Shown one piece after another: positions 34,976-43,213 of a stretch of 64,000 bases of DNA (positions within the stretch are counted from its first letter, which is position 1; every line of letters starts with the position of its first letter). A model generated the notes under the pieces. That model searched no databases and was not told where the DNA came from. It was given only the letters and a program-made list of their open reading frames with translations. The DNA is taken from the NCBI GenBank assembly GCA_964495705.1, contig CAZBWS010000001.1, positions 1-64,000 on the forward strand. The letters run 5' to 3'. Made by a program: the position numbers and the translations under genes. Source of the DNA: CAZBWS01 sp964495705 (GTDB lineage Bacteria > Pseudomonadota > Gammaproteobacteria > HTCC5015).

Positions 34976-36784
34976 TCAGTTGTTTAAGCTTTCGTAAATG
35001 GTTTCTGCTAGTGCACGGCTTATTCCTGGCACCGTAGCCAAGTCATCAACACCTGCACGCATTATGCCCTGTATTCCGCCAAAGTGCTTTAGCAATTGTT
35101 GACGACGCTTGCTACCTACCCCCGCTATATTCTCCAGTGGACTGGTATTTCTTGCTTTAGCGCGTCGTGCGCGGTGTCCCGTGATTGCAAAACGGTGTGC
35201 TTCATCACGAATCTGCTGCACCAAATGTAGTCCTGGATTACTGGAGCTTGCATTAAACTCCAAGCCTAGCTGAGGCAACACTAATGTTTCCTCACCGGCC
35301 TTTCGCTCTGGCCCCTTGGCCACACCAATAATAGTTATCTCATCAATGCCCAGGTCAGCTAAAACAGCCTGGCCTTCAGATACCTGGCCCTTGCCCCCAT
35401 CAATAAATAAAACATCGGGTAAGCGACTCCCCTCTTTTTGCAAGCGCGCATAACGGCGCAATAGCGCTTGATGCATCGCAGCATAGTCATCGCCAGGCGT
35501 AATGCCCTCTATATTAAAGCGACGATATTGATCTTTGCGAGCGCCACCACCATCAAAAACGACACAGGAAGCAACCGTTAACTCACCCTGAGTATGACTA
35601 ATATCAAAACACTCCATGCGTTGCGGTAGCTCATCTAAAAGCAATAGTTCGCGCAGGGCTTCTAAACGACGCCCCATGCCTTCCTTGGAGGCTACTTTAG
35701 CGGCCACTGCGTGTTGGGCATTGGTTTGCGCCAAGCGCAGCCATTTTGCTTTGTCCCCACGAGCTTGTTGAATAAGGCGAACTTTTTTCTCGGCGTGCAT
35801 ACTCAAGGCCTCTGCCAGCACATCCGCATCACCTAGCTTACGGTCAAGTACCACTTCTGTGGGTGGGCTTTGGCGTAAATAATATTGTGCAATAAACGCC
35901 GATAGTACTTCTGTTGCTTCTGCACTCTTGGGCATTTTAGGAAAAAAGGTCTTACCTCCCAAACTCTGACCTGCACGAATAAAGTGTACTTGTACACAAC
36001 AGACCGCCTCTTCAATTAACAAAGCAACGACATCAACATCACCTTGGCCAGATACAACATACTGGCGCTCCGCGACTTTTTGTACATCGCGAATTTGATC
36101 GCGCAACACTGCTGCCTGCTCATAGTTCAGCTGCTCAGCCGCTTCATCCATACGTGTAACAAGATTAGTGACAACCTCACGACTCTTACCTTGTAAAAAC
36201 AGGCGGGTATTGTCTAGATCCTGTGTATATGCCGCATCATCAATCAAACCAACGCAAGGAGCCGAGCAGCGCTTAATTTGATATTGCAAACAAGGTCGCG
36301 AACGATTATTAAAGTAACTATCTTCGCACTGACGTGTTTTAAATAATTTCTGTAATAGGTTCAGGGTTTCTTTAACTGATGAAGAACTCGGGTAAGGCCC
36401 AAAGTACTCTGCGTCACGCTTGCTCTGTAGGCCTCGGTAAAAGCTAATTCGTGGATATTGGGCGCGACTAATTCGAATTAAAGGGTAACTCTTATCATCT
36501 TTTAACAGTACATTGTAACGCGGCTTAATCTGCTTGATTAAATTGCATTCCAATAACAAGGCTTCTGCTTCGGTATGCGTCACCGTTATCTCAATATCAG
36601 CAATTTGCACAACAAGAGCTTGCGTTTTGACCGCTAGGCTGGAGTTTCTAAAATATGAGCTAACGCGATTTTTAAGGTTTTTAGCTTTGCCCACATAAAT
36701 CACTTCTGCCTGTTTATCTAACATGCGATAAACCCCTGGCCGAGTGGTAAGTGTATTTAAGAAGGCTTTGTGATCAAAAGACAT
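34976..36784 (-). CDS. uvrC: Excinuclease ABC subunit C
   Basis: About 602 residues from the ATG at 36782-36784 (MSFDHKAFL). The longer frame adds eight residues with no support. It is the dual-incision nuclease of nucleotide excision repair. The order is a GIY-YIG nuclease domain (GVYRMLDKQAEVIYVGKAKNLK near residue 17), zinc-ligand-type cysteines around CLQYQIKRCSAPC, a UVR domain (about 195-230), an RNase H-like endonuclease domain with FDISHTQGE and FIDGGKGQ, and C-terminal helix-hairpin-helix motifs. The gacA-uvrC-pgsA order is as in Pseudomonas. Confidence 0.97.
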   Translation of the reverse strand: MSFDHKAFLNTLTTRPGVYRMLDKQAEVIYVGKAKNLKNRVSSYFRNSSLAVKTQALVVQIADIEITVTHTEAEALLLECNLIKQIKPRYNVLLKDDKSYPLIRISRAQYPRISFYRGLQSKRDAEYFGPYPSSSSVKETLNLLQKLFKTRQCEDSYFNNRSRPCLQYQIKRCSAPCVGLIDDAAYTQDLDNTRLFLQGKSREVVTNLVTRMDEAAEQLNYEQAAVLRDQIRDVQKVAERQYVVSGQGDVDVVALLIEEAVCCVQVHFIRAGQSLGGKTFFPKMPKSAEATEVLSAFIAQYYLRQSPPTEVVLDRKLGDADVLAEALSMHAEKKVRLIQQARGDKAKWLRLAQTNAQHAVAAKVASKEGMGRRLEALRELLLLDELPQRMECFDISHTQGELTVASCVVFDGGGARKDQYRRFNIEGITPGDDYAAMHQALLRRYARLQKEGSRLPDVLFIDGGKGQVSEGQAVLADLGIDEITIIGVAKGPERKAGEETLVLPQLGLEFNASSSNPGLHLVQQIRDEAHRFAITGHRARRAKARNTSPLENIAGVGSKRRQQLLKHFGGIQGIMRAGVDDLATVPGISRALAETIYESLNN

Positions 36785-36830
36785 AATGTGGATATACCTG
36801 CAGGACAATGCCGTACAGGTGTTAACGCTC

Positions 36831-37484
36831 TTATCTACCCGCGGTTATTATTGGGTCAACTAAGCCGTATTCAATACTGATGCGAGCCAGTTCAACATCA
36901 TTTTTAGCATTGAGCTTTTCCATGATACGGCAGCGATGGGTACTAATCGTTTTAGGACTAATACTCATTTGATCCATAATTTCATTGGTCGTCAGACCTT
37001 GGGCAATTTTGATTAATACCTCCATTTCTCTGGGGCTAAGTTTATCCAAGGGAGAGTCCCCCTTACCCGAGATCATTGCCATTGCCATTTTCTGGGCAAT
37101 TTCATCAGAGATATAACGCTGCCCTACTTTAACCTGATTAATCGCCCGCACCATCTCCTGTGCCCCTGAACTTTTTGTCACATAACCCAATACACCGTTA
37201 TCCAGTAAATGCTTAGGCAAGGGATTTTCAGACTGAGCCGTTAGTATGATTATTTTAATATCTTCATTGCGACGCAGTATGCGTTTAGCCGCCTCTATGC
37301 CGCCAATGCCTGGCATATTAACATCCATCAACACCACTTCAGGTGGTGTATGCAGGCAAAAATCAACCGCTGTTTCACCACTTTCACACTCACCAACAAC
37401 ACTAAACCCCGTCACATCTTCAAGCAAGCGACGCACGCCCGTGCGCACCAAATCGTGATCATCAACTATTAAAATTTGTACCAT
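36831..37484 (-). CDS. gacA: Response regulator GacA/UvrY
   Basis: 217 residues. The receiver domain has DD at 8-9, the phosphorylated Asp54 in VVLMDVNMPG, the Thr/Lys switch residues, and a LuxR-type helix-turn-helix from about 150 (LSPREMEVLIKIAQGLTTNEI). In the Gac/Rsm pathway it is phosphorylated by GacS and drives CsrA-sequestering small RNAs. No GacA-type upstream activating sites were found in this window. It precedes uvrC, the classical neighbour. Confidence 0.94.
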   Translation of the reverse strand: MVQILIVDDHDLVRTGVRRLLEDVTGFSVVGECESGETAVDFCLHTPPEVVLMDVNMPGIGGIEAAKRILRRNEDIKIIILTAQSENPLPKHLLDNGVLGYVTKSSGAQEMVRAINQVKVGQRYISDEIAQKMAMAMISGKGDSPLDKLSPREMEVLIKIAQGLTTNEIMDQMSISPKTISTHRCRIMEKLNAKNDVELARISIEYGLVDPIITAGR

Positions 37485-37575
37485 TTCTGCTCCGAAGCTC
37501 TTCCCTAAAATCCTTGATCAACTTACTGTTCAAATGTAGCACTTGCAAATATTATTTGAGTTATCTGTGCACACG

Positions 37576-38598
37576 TTATTCTGTCGTCTTTTGCAGCGTA
37601 TTTCCAAGGGCAAGCTCTAACTTTGGAACCAGCTCTCTACGCACCTCTTTTCTAGCCAGTAAAATCGCTTTTTCAAAGGCATGGGCATTGGCATTGCCAT
37701 GGCTTTTAACCACCAATCCGCGCAAGCCTAGCAAACTTGCACCATTATGATTGCGTGGATCGATATTGCCAACACTCTTGCTGAGGGACTTACCCATTAA
37801 CAATGCTGCAAAGCGTGTGAATATATTTTGTTTTAAAGCTTGTTGCATCAGGTCCAACATATATTCAGCCATGCCTTCACTAGACTTCAAGGCAATATTA
37901 CCTGTAAAGCCATCTGCCACAATCACATCTACCTCGCCTGTATATAAGTCAGTCCCTTCTACAAAGCCTTGATAATTCAAACCACTATCTTTGATGTGTT
38001 CAGCTGCTCGATGCAAAACATCATGCCCTTTAGTGATCTCACTGCCTATATTGAGTAGTGACACGGTCGGCAATAGCTTGTCATACAACGCCTCAACTAA
38101 GGCCGCTCCCATTACAGCAAACTGTAATAGTTGATCGCTATCCGAGCTGACATTGGCGCCCAGGTCCAACATATAGGTATGCCCTATACGAGTGGGCAGC
38201 GCCGCACATATCGCTGGGCGATCAATGCCAGGAAGGGTTTTGAGCAAATGCCGAGAAATAGCCATCAACGCCCCCGTATTACCCGCGCTGACACAGGCAT
38301 CCGCTTCACCTTGCGCAACCAATTGCACTGCCTTCCACATGGATGTCTGCTGGCCGCGGCGCAGCGCACGCGCTGGCATCTCATCCATGCGCACACTATC
38401 ACTAGCATGATAAATACTGAGCCTTGGATGAGACTGTGCCTCACCCAAGGCTTCTTGAATGCCTAGTTCTTGACCAACAAGAATAACTTCTAAGTCAGAC
38501 TTAACCTGCAAGGCCAACATAACCGCAGGAATAGTTGCCAACGGGCCATCATCGCCCCCCATCACATCTACTGCTATACGTATGGTTTCGCTTTTCAT
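37576..38598 (-). CDS. plsX: Phosphate acyltransferase PlsX
   Basis: 340 residues. Makes acyl-phosphate from acyl-ACP for phospholipid synthesis. The N-terminal DVMGGDDGP motif, SAGNTGALMA and a C-terminal ALLGLRGLVVKSHGNA are characteristic. It follows rpmF and yceD, the common order. The usual next gene fabD is absent; gacA follows instead, so the fatty acid cluster is broken here. Confidence 0.96.
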   Translation of the reverse strand: MKSETIRIAVDVMGGDDGPLATIPAVMLALQVKSDLEVILVGQELGIQEALGEAQSHPRLSIYHASDSVRMDEMPARALRRGQQTSMWKAVQLVAQGEADACVSAGNTGALMAISRHLLKTLPGIDRPAICAALPTRIGHTYMLDLGANVSSDSDQLLQFAVMGAALVEALYDKLLPTVSLLNIGSEITKGHDVLHRAAEHIKDSGLNYQGFVEGTDLYTGEVDVIVADGFTGNIALKSSEGMAEYMLDLMQQALKQNIFTRFAALLMGKSLSKSVGNIDPRNHNGASLLGLRGLVVKSHGNANAHAFEKAILLARKEVRRELVPKLELALGNTLQKTTE

Positions 38599-38616
38599 TT
38601 TTACTATCCCTAATAC

Positions 38617-38649
38617 GCAAACGGGCGACTCTATGAGTCGCCCGTTTGC
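38617..38649. promoter_or_regulatory. Perfect 15-bp stem-loop between rpmF and plsX
   Basis: GCAAACGGGCGACTC and its exact complement are separated by TAT only. On the minus strand no T-tract follows, so it is more likely an mRNA-stabilising or processing element between rpmF and plsX than a strong terminator. Confidence 0.6.
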
Positions 38650-38666
38650 ATTTCAGTGCTTAGCAA

Positions 38667-38849
38667 TTATTCAGCTGTATTTTTCTGAATAACCTGCTCA
38701 CCCTTGTAAAAGCCGTCAGCTGTTACATGGTGGCGACGGTGAGTTTCACCACTAGTTGAATCTACAGATAATGTAGGTCCTGACAATGCGTCGTGAGAGC
38801 GGCGCATGCCACGCTTTGAACGAGACTTTCGAGATTTTTGAACGGCCAT
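38667..38849 (-). CDS. rpmF: Large subunit ribosomal protein L32
   Basis: 60 residues beginning MAVQKSRKSRSKRGMRRSHDAL, the invariant start of bL32, with a His/Arg-rich middle. It is of the zinc-free type, with no CxxC pairs. It lies between yceD and plsX as in most Gammaproteobacteria. Confidence 0.97.
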   Translation of the reverse strand: MAVQKSRKSRSKRGMRRSHDALSGPTLSVDSTSGETHRRHHVTADGFYKGEQVIQKNTAE

Positions 38850-38877
38850 GGTTTTTACTCCAGCTTAATAGCTATAT

Positions 38878-39393
38878 CTATTTCTTTAAATTCTTTAAGA
38901 CGGCGAAGGGGTTTTGCTTCTCTTCCTCATCTTCTTCAGGCACATACTCTGTCGCCCTTTCAATCATATCTTGCTTACAATCCACAATATGCTCATGCTT
39001 AGGCATACTCGGTATCTGCAGCAATATTTCATCTTCGATCAGCTCTAGTAGCGGTAAAGCTCCTTCACTATCCAAGACATAAACATCGTGTTCGCGGTGC
39101 TCTTGCCCCTCTTCACGAACTAGCTCAATATCAACATCGCTAGTTACTAGGCAGCCAAAGCTTTCTAAGCAACGCTGGCAAATCAAATTCAAACTTGCCT
39201 TAACCTGTCCGACTAACTTCAAGCGTGTACCTTGAGAATAAGCCAATACGAGCTGAGCTTCGCAAATACCAGAATCATCTTCAACAATATCCCGTAAACG
39301 AGGCATTGTTTTTAGCTCATAAAAGCCTTTAAAATCAGCACCATTCTGAGCTAATTTTTCAGGATCGACGATTTTTGGCAGTTTGTCGAACAT
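38878..39393 (-). CDS. yceD: 23S rRNA accumulation protein YceD (DUF177)
   Basis: 171 residues. The DUF177 signature includes the CQRCLE pair (about residue 73) and a conserved ELIEDEILLQIPSMPKH segment. The family is linked to 23S rRNA processing and stability. It begins the yceD-rpmF-plsX set and is divergent from maf. Confidence 0.92.
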   Translation of the reverse strand: MFDKLPKIVDPEKLAQNGADFKGFYELKTMPRLRDIVEDDSGICEAQLVLAYSQGTRLKLVGQVKASLNLICQRCLESFGCLVTSDVDIELVREEGQEHREHDVYVLDSEGALPLLELIEDEILLQIPSMPKHEHIVDCKQDMIERATEYVPEEDEEEKQNPFAVLKNLKK

Positions 39394-39480
39394 AGGGGCG
39401 CGATTTTAGGCAGTTTCCCTCGCCCTGTCAAAGGATCTAAGCAGTTAAAACACTTAAAAAGCCTATAAAAGCAGTCATTT

Positions 39481-40053
39481 ATGAAAAACCCACTCATTTT
39501 AGCCTCTAGTTCCCCTTATCGCCGTGAGTTATTGGCACGCTTACAACTGCCCTTTAATTCTATCAGCCCCAATATTGACGAAACCGCCCACCTTAATGAA
39601 CCTGCAAGAAAGCTTGCGCAACGCTTAGCCGAGCAAAAAGCTCTCGCTATTTCCCTCAAGCATCCAGAAGCTATCATCATCGGCAGCGATCAAGTCGCCT
39701 GTGTTAATGGGGAGCTACTTGGCAAACCGGGTACGCAAGAAAAAGCAATTCAACAACTCATGCACTGTAGTGGTAAAACAGTTACTTTTCATACTGGCTT
39801 ATGCTTACAGTTAGGCAACAAGGTGCTGAGTGACTCCATCGAGTACCACGTTGAGTTTCGCAATTTTGATAAAAGCACTGCCCAGCGCTATATCCGCATT
39901 GAGCAACCGCTGGACTGCGCAGGCAGCTTTAAATGCGAAGGCTTAGGTGTTAGCTTATTTAAGCGCCAATCAGGCGATGATCCAACGAGTTTAATAGGCC
40001 TGCCATTGATTCGGACTTGTGAGTTTTTAAGGGAGTTAGGGGTTGAGGTATAG
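39481..40053 (+). CDS. Maf-family nucleotide pyrophosphatase (YceF type)
   Basis: 190 residues. The N-terminus LILASSSPYRRELLARL and the SPNIDE and GSDQVACVNGE motifs are those of the Maf family, which hydrolyses non-canonical nucleoside triphosphates. The YceF branch prefers 7-methyl-GTP, and placement beside yceD supports that branch. The C-terminal SFKCEGLGVSLF and GDDPTSLIGLPL segments are complete. One ATGCGGATA word is at 39891-39899 (minus). Confidence 0.92.
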   Translation: MKNPLILASSSPYRRELLARLQLPFNSISPNIDETAHLNEPARKLAQRLAEQKALAISLKHPEAIIIGSDQVACVNGELLGKPGTQEKAIQQLMHCSGKTVTFHTGLCLQLGNKVLSDSIEYHVEFRNFDKSTAQRYIRIEQPLDCAGSFKCEGLGVSLFKRQSGDDPTSLIGLPLIRTCEFLRELGVEV

Positions 40054-40056
40054 CTT

Positions 40057-40716
40057 CTACTTGGTCTGAAAGGTCATAACACCCTGTTGCTGGGAGATAT
40101 TCAAGCGACCAAGATAACTCATACCTAACAGAATACTATCGGTCGCATCGCCTTCAATAATAGCCGCCTGCACAAATTTGGCTTCGATCCCTCCTACCGA
40201 CACGGAGTCTAAAACAACCGGGTAAAAATACGCTTGCCCATTGGCTGTATTGGTAATTCGGCGCTGGCCTTTGGATAGACGAATAAAATCAATGCCCAGC
40301 TTCTTTGCTGAGCGGGTGCTCATTGCAATACTACTGGCTCCGGTATCCACCAAAAACTTAGTCGTGCGGCCATTAATTAAGCCCACCGTGCGATACATCC
40401 CATAACTATCTTTATACACATTATGCTCAGTCGCAGCTGCCCGAGCAGCATAACTAGACCCCACAGGCGCTGCGCCCAGCTTAATCTGGTAGCGCTTACC
40501 CTTTATTTTGATACGGGCCTTTTCATGATCATGGCTGAGTAGGGTGACCCCCTCTTCCGTTACATCTCCATCGGCCAGAACATGGCGTTGACCATCAACC
40601 TCTAATATCACCTTGCTACCTAACACCCCAGATAGCGCAACAGCAGGTAACTTCTCACGCGCGCCAACACTTAGCGACACAGCCAAGGTAAATACAAACA
40701 GAAGGCGCTTATACAT
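40057..40716 (-). CDS. Retropepsin-like aspartic protease, exported
   Basis: 219 residues with a signal peptide ending near GAR (about residue 20). The C-terminal half is a retropepsin-type domain with the single catalytic motif FLVDTGASSIAMS and a later SILLGMSYLGRLNI, matching the TIGR02281 clan AA family of dimeric aspartic proteases. An N-terminal region (about 25-85) is beta-rich. It overlaps the pgpA stop by one base. The substrate is unknown, with a periplasmic location likely. Confidence 0.85.
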   Translation of the reverse strand: MYKRLLFVFTLAVSLSVGAREKLPAVALSGVLGSKVILEVDGQRHVLADGDVTEEGVTLLSHDHEKARIKIKGKRYQIKLGAAPVGSSYAARAAATEHNVYKDSYGMYRTVGLINGRTTKFLVDTGASSIAMSTRSAKKLGIDFIRLSKGQRRITNTANGQAYFYPVVLDSVSVGGIEAKFVQAAIIEGDATDSILLGMSYLGRLNISQQQGVMTFQTK

Positions 40717-41225
40717 TACAAACCACCATAGATGGCTGCCTGTACCACAGCTAAGCTGGCTAATCCCGCAACCAAATCATCAACCATAATACCTAGGCCA
40801 CCATGAACATTTTTATCGAACCAAATAATCGGCCACGGTTTAAGTGCATCAAATAGGCGAAACACTACAAAGCCTAGCAAGGTAATCAACCAAAAACGCG
40901 AGTCATGAACATTGCCAATGGCTTGCAGCGGCAGCATCGTCACAAAAAAACCCGCAAATTCATCCCACACAATACCGCCGTGATCGTGCACGCCTAAATC
41001 TTTAGCGGTTTTGCCACACAGGTAAAAACCGGTCAATGTAACGATTATCGTCACAGTGACAAAGCCCCAAAAATTCAATTGCATCATCAAGGCAAACAAG
41101 GGCACAGACATCAATGTACCGAAAGTGCCCGGTGCTTTTGGCGCTAAGCCCGAGCCAAAACCGAAGGCTAAGAAGTGCACAGGGTTTTTCAATAAATCAA
41201 TGAATTTAGGGTTTATGTCTGCCAC
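40716..41225 (-). CDS. pgpA: Phosphatidylglycerophosphatase A
   Basis: 169-residue membrane enzyme that dephosphorylates phosphatidylglycerol phosphate. LAFGFGSGLAPKAPGTFGTL at the N-terminus and VHDHGGIVWDEFAGFF in the middle are the family motifs. The start is GTG at 41223-41225 with AGGAAA upstream. It follows thiL by 12 bp, the usual nusB-thiL-pgpA order. Confidence 0.95.
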   Translation of the reverse strand: MADINPKFIDLLKNPVHFLAFGFGSGLAPKAPGTFGTLMSVPLFALMMQLNFWGFVTVTIIVTLTGFYLCGKTAKDLGVHDHGGIVWDEFAGFFVTMLPLQAIGNVHDSRFWLITLLGFVVFRLFDALKPWPIIWFDKNVHGGLGIMVDDLVAGLASLAVVQAAIYGGL

Positions 41226-41237
41226 GTTATTTCCTGG

Positions 41238-42185
41238 TTATTGCGCGAAGTGGTTATAGCCATGCTCGCCAAGTAAGCTGAGATCATAGCGTTCGTCATT
41301 GCGCTTGTATAGGTTGATACCGGTATCGGCTGTCATGCTTCCAATTTTAGTCAGCGTTAAATCTAGCTGCTCAGCTAATGCAATAATCTTATTAGATTGT
41401 TCGGGCTTAGCCGTAAAGCACAGCTCGTACTCATCCCCGGCACACAGGGCTAGCTTTAGCCTATCCGCATAGCTCAAACTTTCTAACTGCTTAGAGAAAG
41501 GCAACTTGTCCAGCTGAATCTCCGCCCCTACATTACTGGCTTTTAATATATGCCCTAGATCCGCCAACAAACCATCAGAAACATCAATACAACTCGTTGC
41601 CTGATTGAGCAGCTCTTGCCCCAGTGTTACGCGTGGATGCGGATAGTCTAGACTCGGGCGTTTGCCTAACTCAGAGTGGCTTAACTCAAAACCTGCTGCG
41701 CCTAAGCCTTCACTTGTGCTGATATACAGGTCATCACCCACTTTTGCTCCTGAGCGCTGCAAGCCCTGCCCTGTTGGCAGCAAGCCCATAACGGTAACCG
41801 TGATAGACAGCTTGCCGCTGGTGGTATCTCCACCGATCAGCTGCACATTATGTTTAGCCGCCAGCTCGGCAAAGCCCTTGGCAAAATCATCTAACCACTC
41901 GGTGTTTTGGTCGGGTAAAGTCAGCGCCAAACTCACCCAAGTAGGCGTTGCGCCCATTGCGGCAAGATCACTTAAATTTACCGCTAAAGACTTGAAGCCA
42001 ATAGCATGGGGAGCAGTATCTAAAGGAAAGTGACGGCCGGCAATTAAGGTGTCCGTGCTAACCGCCAACTGAAAGCCAGCGGGTACGTCTACAATCGCAC
42101 AATCATCCCCTGTACCTACAACAACATCATCCCGAACTATGCGGATATGCTGGTGCAGTAAGTCTATGAGGGAGAATTCGGACAT
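41238..42185 (-). CDS. thiL: Thiamine-monophosphate kinase
   Basis: 315 residues. Phosphorylates thiamine monophosphate to the diphosphate with ATP. Motifs are VGTGDDCAIVD near the N-terminus, STDTLIAGRHF, GGDTTSGKLSITVTVMG and CIDVSDGLLADLGHI. Length is normal. It lies between nusB and pgpA. The gene is remarkable for holding three exact ATGCGGATA words (41462, 41637, 42139) in under 700 bp. Confidence 0.95.
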   Translation of the reverse strand: MSEFSLIDLLHQHIRIVRDDVVVGTGDDCAIVDVPAGFQLAVSTDTLIAGRHFPLDTAPHAIGFKSLAVNLSDLAAMGATPTWVSLALTLPDQNTEWLDDFAKGFAELAAKHNVQLIGGDTTSGKLSITVTVMGLLPTGQGLQRSGAKVGDDLYISTSEGLGAAGFELSHSELGKRPSLDYPHPRVTLGQELLNQATSCIDVSDGLLADLGHILKASNVGAEIQLDKLPFSKQLESLSYADRLKLALCAGDEYELCFTAKPEQSNKIIALAEQLDLTLTKIGSMTADTGINLYKRNDERYDLSLLGEHGYNHFAQ

Positions 42186-42212
42186 GGGATAAAAATAGCC
42201 CTGCGCGCTATA

Positions 42213-42689
42213 TTACTTCTCGTGCACACGCAGGTCGCGAGCAACCTTATCTAACACGCCGTTCACAAACTTATGGCCATCTTCAGCGCCGAAAGACTTA
42301 GCCATCTCAACACCTTCATTGATCACCACACGCTTAGGTACATCCAAGCGGTGTTTTAGCTCATAGCTTGAAAGTCGCAATACGCTACGCTCGATAGGGT
42401 CAAGCAATGAGAGTTCAATCTGAATGTGTGTGGTAAAGCAGGCATCAATTTCATCTTGGCCATCAATCACACCGACAACCAGTGCTTGGAAATAGTCTGC
42501 ATCAACTTTTTTCATATCATGGGCGCCAGAGAAATATTCTCTAACCAATGCCTGTGGGCCAATGGGATTTAGGTCCCACTGATATAAAGCCTGCACTGCA
42601 CGCACGCGGGCCTGATGGCGACCGCGGGTTAAACTGCCGCCGCCCTTTTTGGGCGACGCAGCATTTTCTGTTGAATTAGTCTCGCTCAC
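42213..42689 (-). CDS. nusB: Transcription antitermination protein NusB
   Basis: 158 residues, all-helical RNA-binding factor of the rRNA antitermination complex. RHQARVRAVQALYQWDLN near the start and RVVINEGVEMAKSFGAEDGHKFVNGVLD at the end are diagnostic. The start is GTG at 42687-42689, only 2 bp after ribH. The N-terminal Ser/Lys/Gly extension is not conserved. Confidence 0.95.
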   Translation of the reverse strand: MSETNSTENAASPKKGGGSLTRGRHQARVRAVQALYQWDLNPIGPQALVREYFSGAHDMKKVDADYFQALVVGVIDGQDEIDACFTTHIQIELSLLDPIERSVLRLSSYELKHRLDVPKRVVINEGVEMAKSFGAEDGHKFVNGVLDKVARDLRVHEK

Positions 42690-42691
42690 GA

Positions 42692-43159
42692 TTAAGAGAT
42701 CTGCCCTAGCAAGCTAACCATTTCGATAGCGGTAATCGCAGACTCAGCACCTTTGTTGCCCGCCTTAGTACCGGCACGCTCAATCGCCTGCTCGATATTT
42801 TCAGTGGTGATCACACCAAAGATTACTGGCAAGCCGTGCTTAGCGTTCACCGCAGAGATGCCCTTGGCCGCCTCATTACACACATAGTCATAATGCGTAG
42901 TAGAGCCGCGAATCACCGCGCCCAAGGCGATAACCGCATCGTACTTGCCCGTTGCGGCTAGCTTGTCGCAGACCAATGGCAGCTCAAATGCACCCGGCAC
43001 TTCTACCGTAGTAATGTCGCTGTCGCTAGCACCGTGGCGTAGCAATACGTCAATTGCGCCGGCCTTTAGGCTCTCAACAATAAAACCATTAAAGCGGCCA
43101 TTCACAATGGCAAACTTCTTACCAGCAACGTCGTTGTATAGACCTTTTAATTCGTTCAT
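42692..43159 (-). CDS. ribH: 6,7-dimethyl-8-ribityllumazine synthase
   Basis: 155 residues from the ATG at 43157-43159, preceded by AGGTGA; a GTG nine bases earlier is the alternative. Catalyses the penultimate step of riboflavin synthesis. RFNGFI, VPGAFELPLVCDKLA and ALGAVIRGSTTHYDYVCNEA hold the substrate-binding Phe/Trp-equivalent, the phosphate site and the catalytic His. It lies between ribBX and nusB. Confidence 0.95.
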   Translation of the reverse strand: MNELKGLYNDVAGKKFAIVNGRFNGFIVESLKAGAIDVLLRHGASDSDITTVEVPGAFELPLVCDKLAATGKYDAVIALGAVIRGSTTHYDYVCNEAAKGISAVNAKHGLPVIFGVITTENIEQAIERAGTKAGNKGAESAITAIEMVSLLGQIS

Positions 43160-43213
43160 ATTTTTCACCTAGTGTTGTGTTTGTTTAAGTATAGAGAATA
43201 AAGCAAAGCCCTA

